A DNA stretch of 64,000 nt from contig CM041465.1 of assembly GCA_023213395.1 (NCBI GenBank), positions 250,425,741 to 250,489,740 on the forward strand. The letters are read 5' to 3'. The number at the start of each line of letters is the position of its first letter. Position 1 is the first letter of the stretch. Below, piece by piece: positions 35,701-45,522 of this stretch. Below the pieces are notes generated by a model that did no database searches, had not been told where the DNA came from, and saw only the letters and a list, made by a program, of their open reading frames with translations. This DNA is from Cycas panzhihuaensis. Taxonomy: Eukaryota > Cycadophyta. The translations under genes and the position numbers were made by a program.

Positions 35701-36044
35701 AGGGGAAAAGCATTCAGAGGACAAGGTCGGGAAGGAGGCAACCCACCTCGAAATGTGTATACAACGAGGCGCACGGAACCCTTGAGGAAGAAACCGCCGA
35801 TGGGGAGATGCCTCATCTCATCTCTGATTCGGGCCTTTGGAAGTTAGAATGCCTAATGAAGCGAGGGAATACGAGCGAAGTTGTTCGTGTCACGATGCGT
35901 GGCCCAAGCAACCACAAAACAGAGGATTGCAAAGGCAAAGCCAAAGCGACTAACCCGATGACAATCGTGCGAGAATCAAGAATGTGAAATTACAAAACAA
36001 AGCGAAGAGAAATTGGATGAAGGATATCCGGATCCACAAGCGAA

Positions 36045-36901
36045 ATGGATCGGTATAGAAAAGCGAAACAAGTGTTAGATGGCCTAGTCCAGGAGGAGAA
36101 TACATTACCAATGGGTAAGCCGGAAACGAAATACGTATATGTACGAAAGAATAAACAAAAGGAACAAGAAAAACTACCGGAAGAACTTAAGACAAAGCCC
36201 CAAATGGTGCAAATGGAAGAGCTTTTCAAAGGATTGCCAGTTGAGGATATCCCCAAAATGTTGCTATTGATGGAGAATTTGGTGAAAGCGATTCTGATTG
36301 ACTATTCCTCTGTCCCAAGTTATTGATTGGATCAAAGGAGGAGTGTTACAGAAAGGAATTACCAAGAGTTGGAAGCAAATTATACCATCATTCAACATTG
36401 ATCTGATGGTAACCATGTTAGTCTTGGGGGAAACATTCCCACGGGTAATTGTTGATGGAGGCGCAGTAGTGAACGTATTACCAGCTGCAACGTGGCGTAG
36501 ATTGGGAAGCCCGAAGTTGGAAGCGGTGTCCTATTCGCTAAAATTGGCTAATGAACTATTGGTACGACCTATGGGCAGACTAGCCAATATCAAAGTAGAC
36601 GTGGCAGGGATAGTGGTGCGAATCGACTTCACGATTGTGGGCGAGAAAGGAGCAACACCCTATCCGGCCTTTGTTGGGAAGGCCATGGTTATATAAAACA
36701 CAATGCCTTCAGAATTGGAAAAATGTAACCTTCACTCTATCGGATAGCGACAACAAAGTGGTATTGCCAATGCTGGGAAGAAGCTTGATTGAAGTGATTC
36801 CAAATGAAGGATCCAAAGACAGTAACGAGCGACACAACATTCTCTTCCATTGGGGAATAACATATCTACCACATGGCAGAAGAGCCCACTACATCGAATA
36901 A
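36045..36901 (+). pseudogene. Gypsy copy A protease with N-terminal linker
   Basis: A Lys/Glu-rich linker frame (36,045-36,326) ends ...SSVPSY, stop, and overlaps by 29 bases the protease frame starting at 36,298 in the +1 register. The active site is VIVDGGAVVNVLP with the catalytic Asp at about 36,454; the family motif is usually D-S/T-G, and D-G-G is an accepted plant variant. TPYPAF then corresponds to the 'Y..iLGRpWL' end, altered here to VGKAMVI; a second frame (36,635-36,901) continues the reading. The same linker/protease frame overlap exists in copy B. Confidence 0.75.
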
Positions 36902-37343
36902 TCACCAGCGAGAAAAACCAACAGATCTCGGGGAGGTATACAACTCTTCGGATGACGAACACGACATGAGGTTCGTGGATTCACGGCTTCGAGGATACGT
37001 ATGAAGTAAACTCTTCTTCTTCTACGGATGTAATTTGCTATCTAAATGTGTATCGCAAACATTGATAATAATTCAAATTCTTTTGAATATATCTTTGACT
37101 AACGATAATTTGAAAATGGTAACAACCTAGACCAACCAACCCTTAGTTTACCTAGTAATTTTCGTAGTTTTTTTGTAGTTAATAGTAATCCCAACATCCC
37201 ATCTACTTGGTGGGTCTGAGGTAGATTCCTACCCCCCCTTATTAAAACCTGAGGAAGGAAGTAATATTCCTTCCTCCTCTTCCTTAGAGGTACACCCACC
37301 TAGCCACAAATCTCTTCCAACCATTGACGCCAAAACTGGGGAA

Positions 37344-37938
37344 ATGGAAGGAGGATTGCTCGTAAGTACTTCTAGCGATTCTGATCTAGATAGTAAAATC
37401 ATTATCTCAGAGGAAACAAACTATCAAATCTATATTGGGAACTACGTAAAACCATTCTATGGGGAGCAGTTATATGGGACTACCCATTTAACGCACTGTG
37501 TTGAGTATTGGATAGATCAGGGGAATTGGGATAAAACCCCAATGGCAGCAAGACCTAATCCTAACCTTACGAGGGAGAGCTTGGTACCGGTACCTGTCCC
37601 ACCAAGTCACTCTTAGGAATTGGCAAGATTTATAAACGATGTTTCGAATACGGTTCGATCATCCAACCCAACCAACTATTCCAATATTCTACGTAGGTCA
37701 TAACCCTAGAAAACATATACAGGTTTGTAAACAAAAATGGAGATCCTTAAGTATACCTAAACGGAATTGGCCTAACTATTTCTACCACACCTTGGGGAGA
37801 GTAGCAAAGGACTGGTTCCTGGAGAAGGAACAAAATCTAGATACAACTTGGGGAAACCTGAAGAAATCCTTCATAAAAACCTTTAGGCATACTTCGGATA
37901 ACCAAGAAATAAACAAAATCACAAACATATTAGAATAA
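37344..37938 (+). pseudogene. Gypsy copy A second gag-like domain, between protease and RT
   Basis: Two frames (37,344-37,616 and 37,639-37,938) encode a segment that looks like a Retrotrans_gag core, not protease or RT. NPRKHIQVCKQKW is followed by 'YFYHTLGRVAKDWFLEKEQ' and then TTWGNLKKSFIKTFRHT, i.e. the 'A..WF......sW..l...F...F' pattern. It is separate from the gag at 34.2-35.7 kb, and no CCHC knuckle follows it. The frames meet at a TAG (SHS, stop) also present in copy B. Whether it once served as a second capsid or an RT-linked domain cannot be told. Confidence 0.6.
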
Positions 37939-38098
37939 TGAGCATAAAATTAGAACAACATCTAACAGATCAGGAAACGGTAGAGTCTATGCATAGTGAA
38001 GAAGAAGAGGTCATAAATTATCCTGCAGAGTTTACAGAATTCACTGTTGGAGAAAGAAAGAAGACGCCCCGGGACACAAAACCGGAAATGCAGAAGAT

Positions 38099-39600
38099 GT
38101 GGGTATAACAAGGTTGAAAACTACAGAAATTAATGTTGGTAGTTCAGAAAATTCTAAGCTCATTCGAATTGGAAACTATTGGGATCCTCAAACGGTAGCA
38201 GAAGCCCAGCAGTTATTCGAGGAATTCCGTGATGTATTCGCATGGTCGTATAAAGACCTGAAAGGCATTCCTCCGGAGATAGGAATGCATCATATCGATC
38301 TAGTGGAAAACGCCAAACCGATGAAACAAAGACCATACCGGATGAATCCAAAATACAAAGAGAAAGTAAAAACAGAACTTGATAAAATGTTGGAAGCAAA
38401 TTATATATACGAGATTGACTACAGCGACTGGGTGAGCCCTGTAGTAGTGGTTCCCAAGAAAAATGGGAAAATTCGTGTCTGTGTGGATTACACACAGTTG
38501 AATAAGATGACGAAAAAGGATCCATTCCCGTTACCTTTTACGGAGGATATTTTGGAAGCAGTTGGGGGAAATGAGATCTATTCCTTCACAGACGGATTCA
38601 GTGGGTACGATCAAGTGCAGATTGCCCCGGAAGATTAGGCAAAAACGACATTCGTAGAAGTAATGGGGTGACGCCTATAAAGTGATACCATTCGGTCTTA
38701 TGAATACACCAGCGACATTCCAGCGAATTGTGATTAATATCTTTCGAAATTTTATTGGAGAAAAAGTTGCTGTATTCCTAGACGATTGGACGTTGTATGG
38801 ATTAATGAAAAATCATATGGAAAATTTGAGAGAAATGTTGCAAACATGCCGAGAAAATAAATTGTCTCAAACCAGAAAAGTGTACATTTCTGGCACACTT
38901 TGGAAACCTCTTAGGGCATATAGTCAGCAAAGAAGGATTGCTGACCGATCCAGCAAAAGTGTCTGCCATTCTACACTTTCTGACACCAATTACGAGAAAA
39001 CAGCTGAAAGGTTTTCTAGGTTTGACGGGATACTATAGAAAGTTTATCAGGGGGTATGCATACATATCAGGACCCCTGGAAGAATTGCTGAAAAAGAATA
39101 TTGAATGGACATGGACAGAAGATCAGCAACGAGCATTTGAAACATTGAAACAGGCCATTGTAGCAACGCCTATACTGCAGTTCCCAGATTGGAAGAAAAC
39201 TTTTCACGTACATGTGGATGCGTCGCAATACGCTATTGGATGCGTATTGGCACAACCCAGCGATGATAAAACAAATCATCCAATCTATTTCGCCAGTCGG
39301 AAACTTACGAGAGCCGAGCAAAATTATACGACGACAGAAAGGGAAGCACTCGGCATGGTCTATGCATTACAAAAGTTTTGACATTATTTGTTATCCAATC
39401 CATTCCTATTTTTCATTGACCACCAAGCGCTGATGTATCTGGTGAATAAACCGATTATGCGAGGAAGAATCAGCAGATGGTTAATGTTGTTTCAAGAATT
39501 TTCTTTCAAAATCATTGTGAAACCCGGCAAAGCCCACATCATTCCAGATCAGCTATCAAGAATAAAAAACGGAGAAAAAGCCACAGGAGTATCAGATGAT
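38099..39600 (+). pseudogene. Gypsy copy A reverse transcriptase and RNase H
   Basis: RT starts within the frame at 38,099-38,638. DWVSPVVVVPKKNGKIRVCV and FTDGFSGY (motif A, catalytic Asp) are present, then TAG at 38,636-38,638 where copy B has CAG. Frameshifts follow near 38,660 and 38,870. FLDDWTLYG (catalytic DD pair) lies within 38,682-39,038. RNase H runs about 39,205-39,580 with HVDASQYAIG, TEREALGM, IDHQAL and IIPDQLSR giving the D-E-D-D set; TGA at 39,379-39,381 replaces an Arg CGA of copy B, a CpG-type transition. Pol would copy the element RNA into DNA inside the particle; this copy is inactive. Confidence 0.85.
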
Positions 39601-40876
39601 TTTCCAGATGCAGCTCTGTTCAGCGTGGAAGCAGTTCTAACAGACTGGTATGAGGGAATACCAGAGTATCTAGCGACCGGAGAAGTGCCAGCAGAGTTAG
39701 ATCATACGGGGAAGAGAAATTTCATCGGAAAACAAAACCATATCAACTTATCAGCGGAGAGTTATACAAGTTGGGGCCAGACGACATATTACGACGTTGT
39801 GTTTGACAGCATGAGATAAACCAGATCATGTCGCAGGCGCATGAAGGAGTAGCAGCTGGCCACATGGCGGAAGATCTTGACGTCGGGATTCTGGTGGCCA
39901 TCAATGTTCGAAGATGTCAAAAAATGGATTCAAGCATGTGATTATTACCAACGCGTGGGAAAACTTAATCGACAGGATTTCCAACCGTTACATTCCATAT
40001 TACCTTTGGCACCGTTCGAAAGATAGGGGCTCGACTTTGTGGGGCCAATCAAACCAGCGGCGCGTAGATCCAAAGCTCGATACATTCTGGTGGCAACCGA
40101 TTATACGACAAAATGGGTGGAAGCACGCGCATTGCGAAAAGCCGATGCAGAAAGCACAACAAGATTTCTGTATGAGGTAGTGATTACGCGATTTGGATGC
40201 CCCTTGGAGATCGTCAGTGACCAAGGTGCCCACTTCCTTAACCAAACTATTGAAACATTGACAACCGCCTTCATGATTAGCCATCGAAAATCAACTCCCT
40301 ACTACCCGAGAGCCAATGGCCAAGCAGAGAGCTCAAACAAGATAATCGAAAACTGCTTGCAAAAGATATGCAACATCGGCAGATCCGATCGGGTAGAAGT
40401 TACCCTCCGTGCTATGGGCATTTCGTACGACATACAAAAGGTCAATTGGTCAGACTCCATTCTAGCTTGTATATGGCACGGAAGCCATTCTCCCGACAGA
40501 GTTTGAGATACCCAACTTACGAGTGGCAGTACAATGTCGATTAGACTACCTCCAGTCTTTGGAACGACGACTAGAAGACTTAGTGCGGCTGGAAGAGAAA
40601 CGACACCTAGCAAACTAGTTGCAACATATCGAAAAGCGGCGACAAAAAGCATGGCACGACCGCCATCTACGAAAACCTCAATTCAACGAAGGTGATCAAG
40701 TGTTGCTATATGATAGCAAATTCAAAACGCACCCCGAGAAACTCAAGATGCGGTGGTTGGGACCATACATCGCAGAAAAAATTTTTGAGAATGGATCAGT
40801 GCAGCTTCGAGAGATCGATGGACCTCTACTACCAACTCGGGTAAATGATAGCAGACTCAAGCCTTATATCGAGTAG
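39601..40876 (+). pseudogene. Gypsy copy A integrase
   Basis: The N-terminal HHCC region is damaged by a 17-bp deletion near 39,860 between short direct repeats (TGGCCACATGG), relative to copy B. The core frame (40,039-40,506) has SDQGAHF (second Asp) and ANGQAESSNK (Glu); the first Asp, in LDFVGP, lies just upstream behind a stop (tag at 40,024-40,026). The C-terminal segment (40,619-40,876) has RWLGPYIAEKIFENGSVQL, a GPY/F-like fold, and ends at TAG 40,874-40,876. No chromodomain follows. Confidence 0.82.
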
Positions 40877-41094
40877 CCCAGCCTACCGTTAGATCACCGG
40901 TTGTACCATATCGTATTGCATGATGTTGAGGCAATTAACTGCCTTGACACCAAGCCATGATCCAGTTCGGTATGGATACAAAAATAGAAAAAAAAATGGA
41001 AAAAATAAAAAATAACCGTAACTCATTACTGATATAAGTAACAGCAGCATAATCTGAAAAAAAATCAGAGGGACATTCATCGACATACAAGTAA

Positions 41095-41660
41095 ATTACA
41101 GTGTACGTACCAAAAAGGTATGTTACTAGGTACGTCTGATTGAAACGATGATAAAATTGAAAATACACTATACGTACCAAGGGAATTCACTAAAATACGC
41201 ATAGTTTAAAAAAGTGACTCAAAATTACACTCTCGTGCACTGAAAAGTGCAGCGGTGCACGCACAATGTAAACAACTTTTAAGTGGCTCAATTACATTAT
41301 ACGTACCTAAAAAGTATGCAAGCAGTGCACGCAAAAGGAGAGTAAGTTAAAGATTACATTATACGCACCAACAAAGTACGTGAGCCTGCACGCATGTAAA
41401 AGATACTCAAGTAATTAGTTACATTATACGTACCAAATAAAGTACATAATCGAGTACGTATAATGAAAGCTATTAACACTATACGTACCAAGGACATGTA
41501 TAAGACAAAAATCCGCAAAACGACAAATCATTACGTACTTGTGAGCATTCCCATGCGGTACGCAGAGCGGAGCAGTTTCAAAAGCGACGCAAGAGACTGC
41601 TCCGGTACGCATCACAGTACGCAAGAAATGGCAAGCGTTCTACAGAGGTACGTACATGCG
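41095..41660 (+). repeat. Gypsy copy A: roughly 65-bp repeats with ACGTACC cores
   Basis: About eight variants of 'att-acattatACGTACC-aa..aaagtacg' recur (near 41,103, 41,172, 41,297, 41,357, 41,425, 41,480 and 41,533). They lie between the integrase stop and the extra ORF. The same array, with its own differences, is in copy B. Related GTACG/CGTACC words dominate the U3 of the LTRs. Tandem repeats in the 3' untranslated region are known from other plant Tat/Ogre-type elements. Confidence 0.7.
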
Positions 41661-41713
41661 GTTCTAGTTGTACGCTTTGGTTTCTTTCTTATCTCTGGGA
41701 CTCCACAGCCATT

Positions 41714-42789
41714 ATGAGGACACCAGGGTGCCAGGAGGCTTACATACCAAAGCTAAAGCAAGACCTCCAAGCTCTACCAGCTGCATTTCAGGCCAAGATT
41801 AAGCAGGCAGGCTGGGGAGACTACATCTACTGTAACCCCATGTACTATGACCCCGAATTGATGGACCAAATCCTAATGGCCCTAAAGGCAGACAGCAGGA
41901 AGGCCAAAATGGACGCAGACATAGTCCATACTATCACTATACTTCCCAAGGAGGGAGAGGTTCCATTGGGAACAAAGAGGTCAGAGGTAGACCAGGAAAT
42001 GTGGCTGAGGGAATTATGCCAGCCCAACACTCAGATTATGTCCGGCGGAATCAGAGTAACCGACATTACAGATGGAAGACTTCAGTGGGTGGCCAAAGTG
42101 ATTAATTCCAGGTTTTTGTCAAAACGGAAGTACACCTACATTCAGGGAGGCATGATGCAGGTGTTGTTAAAAATTCGAGATGGAGAAAGGATGAATTGGT
42201 CAGAATTTTTGGCGGAAAACATGAGACAGCAGCTACAAGAGATTATGACACATCCATTCTGCCATCCTTCATTGCTTCTGGCAATTTTATTCTACCAGTG
42301 TCTAGAGGTACAGCTGACCAGGACTACTATCTCTCCTCGGGAGCCAATTATAAAACAGTGGGCAGTAGAATTTCTAGACACAACAACCTGTTTGGAAGCA
42401 AAGCGGAGAGTATAAAAGCAGATGCAAAAGGTGCTTACCTGGCTACAGAAAACACCAGGAACACCTATCCCTCATCGGACGAAACAGGTTGTTCATTGTC
42501 ACGGAAAGAGGAAGAAGGGAGAAGAAGAAACAGAAGAAGAAGAGGAAGAGGAAGCAGAAGCATCCTGGGAAGAATGGGAAGACTTCCCACGACAGAGGCG
42601 GAGAACCTTGAGACCTCCTACACCACAGATAAAGCGGGACCCATTATCCAAATGATCCAGAAATGGAGGCACAGTACAAAGCGGAGATATGACCCTTCAG
42701 ACAAAATAAAGGAGAAGGATGCCATTATTGCCACCACGACACGTATAAATGAGGAAATTTTGGGAGGAGGCGGCGGGGAGCCGCCTTGA
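41714..42789 (+). pseudogene. Gypsy copy A extra ORF downstream of pol
   Basis: A sense frame from ATG 41,714 runs 233 codons to TAA 42,413-42,415 (CAA in copy B) and resumes in the same frame to 42,655. The N-terminal ~220 residues are globular (GWGDYIYCNPMYYDPELM, WVAKVINSRFLSKRKYTYI, HPSLLLAILFYQC). Their spacing resembles the 'putative plant transposon protein' domain found in Athila-type elements (PF20167-like), which I infer from pattern only. A Glu-rich segment and a coiled-coil-like C-terminus follow in the copy B version. No membrane segment or signal peptide is seen, so it does not look like an envelope protein. Confidence 0.6.
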
Positions 42790-42878
42790 GGCAGAGTAGG
42801 GAGGGATACCCGAAATTTTGATTTTTGAGTTTTGTTGAGCAAGGATGCTCAAACCCATAACTGTTGACCCGGGATAGA

Positions 42879-43704
42879 TGTTGGAGTCAAAAGTGATCCA
42901 ATGGTTGTGTGAGGACGGAGGTAGGTCGGATAACCCGAGTTGTGCAGTGCGGACCCGTGCGGAGGTGCATACGAGGCAAAAGCAGCGTAAAAACCCGGCG
43001 TGCAGGTACGTATGACGGTGTGTACACAGGCGGGTATGTATGACAGATCGTACCAGCGGTGGAGCAGGCCCGGCGGGCGGTGCGCACGACTCAAGGGGAC
43101 CAGTGAAGACCTGTTGAGGTGCCAGACGTACGTACAGATGTACGGACACAAAGGATAGATTAATTAAGTGCTAAACAATTGATTAAGTGAAAGGGTATGC
43201 ATGACTGAAGGGGTACGGTTATGACGGTCATAACCCTTCACCAAAGGTACCAACATGAGTACTTAAGGAGTGCGCATGATTCACGAGTTAGGGTGAGTCG
43301 GATATCACAGTGCGTAAAGGTGCGAGGAGCCGATGCGCATGGCGACCATTTGGAGCATCAGTATGATAAGTACCATCCGGTACGCATATGTATGAGAAAG
43401 ATTGCATCTTTCTTTGGAATGCTCGGGAATGCATTCCGACCTGTGTAAATGAACTGTTGACTTAATAAAAGGAAGAGTTACGTGGAAATTGGTGTATTCT
43501 TGGTGTTGTGATGATGATTTGCTGAGTATGTATTGATTTATGTACTGATGTGTACCATTTTGTGAATTATATGTGAAATATATGTGGAATGTATGTGAAT
43601 GACCATGTTGACAGTATCCTGAACTAGACTATAGCGTTGTGTAACCTTGACAAGTGTGGGATATCTCATAAGTGTAATAAGATAAACCCTAGCCAAAATC
43701 AACA
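42879..43704 (+). repeat. Gypsy copy A 3' LTR (826 bp)
   Basis: It starts TGTTGGAGTC and ends AAAATCAACA, followed by the TSD ATTGG (43,705-43,709). The only purine-rich run directly before it is GGGATAGA; a longer run (GTAGGGAGGGA) lies about 75 bp upstream, after the extra ORF. Confidence 0.9.
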
Positions 43705-43924
43705 ATTGGTTAGGACAAAGGTATTTGTCCCACATGCATTACTTGTGTTGTATAGTCTCCCACCTATTTAGTATATAAAGGTGGTTGAGGTAGTATGTGT
43801 TATGAAGTCATCATGGAGACTCATGTTGAGTCTATGATGCTTTAGTGTTATGCTTATGTTAATTGAATGCAGGTTATACTTTGGTTATCGATCTTTTGGA
43901 TGCTTTCCATGTTAAATCTTAACA
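43705..43924 (+). repeat. Copia 5' LTR, right part
   Basis: This continues the copia LTR after gypsy copy A (the first five bases repeat the TSD) and matches 58,557-58,771 of the 3' LTR. It includes TATATAAAG near 43,772 and ends CTTAACA at 43,924. Confidence 0.9.
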
Positions 43925-43936
43925 TGGTATCAGAGA
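43925..43936 (+). promoter_or_regulatory. Copia primer-binding site
   Basis: TGGTATCAGAGA directly abuts the LTR end and matches 11 of 12 bases of the initiator-Met tRNA primer site used by copia elements. Confidence 0.85.
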
Positions 43937-45035
43937 AGGTTATTTATCAAGCTTCGTTGTGCAGGATCACCAGTTGTGGATGTGTGTGGAAGTAACTTCG
44001 TAAGAGCCAATCCCAGATTTGAAGCTCTGCTTTTGAGAGGTGGAACCCTAAGGCCGTCATTGCTTACTGGGTAACATTGGTTTTTATGCCCTACTGAGAA
44101 GGTTGAGTGCCAAAGTTTACTTTGAAAAGAAATTAGTCTGAACTTATTTGTGAAGTTTGAATCTGTTGGCCATTGAACTCTGCTTGTACTGTGAAAGTGA
44201 CGGTTGCTGAAAATATTAAGGATTTATTGAGATTATTTCTATCATAAACCCTTCATGCCTAAAGGAGGACAGATATCTTGTCATTAGTGTTGTCTGTTGT
44301 TATCTATGGTTTTTCCTATTTGGTAGAAGTGCCTCTCATTTTCTTCATTTGAAGAATAGAGGCATCATCTGCATCATTACTACTAAAGCCTAGTAAACAA
44401 ATGCTTGTGTTAAAATCATTGAAATATGAATGATAAAGTCTGGAGTTAGTACCAAGCTTATGAATGAAAGACGATTCTGTGCTGTAAGATCATAAACCAG
44501 TCATAAGATTTCTGCTTGATATAGGATGAACAACATGAAGCTATTTTCCAATAGATAAGGAACAACATAAAGAAAAATCTCTCCTGCTCTTTGTTGCATA
44601 TGGAAAATAAGAAATTCTAGTCGTTGAAGGAAACCCTGCACAATTAGCTCCGTGGAAGACTGCAAATGAAAGGCGACCTTATATATCCATCCCAATGATC
44701 AATAGGATATACTGACTGGAATTGAGCTTGTTGCTACTGAAACTAAGGCCTATGACTTGGATGAATGTTGTGTCTGAGACTGCAACTGTGTTTTCTGAGC
44801 ATGTGATGGTGACTGACTGCCTCTGTTATTGTTCAAAAGCTTCCAATTCCTCAGGAGCAAAACTAGAACAAACCTGAACCAATTGGATGCTGTTTGATCG
44901 TAGGGATCAAAATTTATTTGTGTAATTGTAGCCTCGCAGTTACCACGATGAATCGAGGTGCAGCGAGCTAGAGTCTCAAGCACAACTGAAGAACTTAGAG
45001 CAGAATCAATTGAGGCAAGTTGAGCAGGTGAACTG
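43937..45035. other. Copia interior, 5' part: no recognised gene
   Basis: No copia protein is readable. A 106-codon minus-strand frame (45,070-44,750) is unrecognised. This part may include further captured sequence, but nothing can be named. Confidence 0.4.
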
Positions 45036-45039
45036 TGAC

Positions 45040-45522
45040 AAACGACCGTAGAAGTACGAGTACATGCCACGACTTATAACTTCTTAGAAGAGTTGTTGGG
45101 AAACAGGTGGCTTATAACTTCTGAGAAGAGTTGTTGGGAAACAGGTGGTAACTGAAATTTTGCAATTCAATGACAAGGCTTGACTTCACTGCTGTGACTC
45201 TCGGTCAAGTTGGTAATGATATGTATGACCAGTTTCTAAGGGAAGTGCCGAAGAAAGACGGTGAACACTATAGGAATTGATCATGTGATAAGAAACTGTA
45301 AGTCAGTTTTATGTTGAGTTCTTGTGGATCCTGGTCAAAGACATGGTTTTTACAGTTGGCTTGATTTTTTTTGGATTTGGAAATTACCTACAAAAGCAGC
45401 GATTAAGCAGTCTAAGGTTTTGTTCTGCAATTGCTTTGTATTTGATGAACTTTCTCCTGGTTTAGTTGTTTCTGCACTTGAATGTGCAAGAGATGCAGGG
45501 ATAGAGCCATTGTTTGGTTAAG
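45040..45522 (+). pseudogene. Captured fragment of a pfkB-family carbohydrate kinase
   Basis: Frame-shifted plus-strand reading follows a plant pfkB-type (ribokinase-like) sugar kinase. KSCWETGGN, stop, NFAI (45,132-45,168) is the 'yWe.GGN.N.Ai' substrate-binding start; LDFTAVTLGQVGNDMYDQFL (about 45,178-45,237) is the 'G.vGnD.yG..l' part. In another frame come NTIGIDHV, VLVDPGQRHGFYS and QSKVLFCNCFVFDELSPGLV, up to ARDAGI (about 45,508). The C-terminal half with the catalytic GxGD is absent. The span reads without an obvious intron, which suggests capture from RNA. A 38-bp tandem duplication (45,073-45,110 and 45,111-45,148) sits at its 5' end. It lies inside the copia element, so transduplication is the simplest reading. 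Confidence 0.65.

Larger units (their letters stand above)
33237..43704 (+). mobile_element. Ty3/gypsy element, copy A (10.5 kb), inserted in the copia 5' LTR
   Basis: It is bounded by TGTTGGGAG and ATCAACA, with TSD ATTGG on both sides (33,232-33,236 and 43,705-43,709); the intact copia 3' LTR shows the uninterrupted site. Order: 5' LTR, gag, linker and protease, second gag-like domain, RT-RNase H, integrase, repeat array, extra ORF, 3' LTR. There is no chromodomain and no archaeal RNase H. The RT box FLDDWTLYG and the sense ORF after pol place it near the non-chromovirus (Tat/Athila-like) side of Ty3/gypsy by resemblance only. Every coding section has stops or frameshifts, so it cannot act alone. 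Copy B at 47,322 is the same family. Confidence 0.92.

Noticed and set aside
40880-41090. Chromodomain after integrase
   Set aside because: The integrase reading ends shortly after the GPY-like segment; no aromatic-cage chromodomain motif follows in either copy.
41095-41660. CRISPR-like regular repeats
   Set aside because: Units are imperfect, unevenly spaced and inside a plant retrotransposon; no spacer structure or cas genes.
41714-42415. Envelope-like gene
   Set aside because: Position fits, but no signal peptide, transmembrane helix or Cys pattern is visible in either copy.
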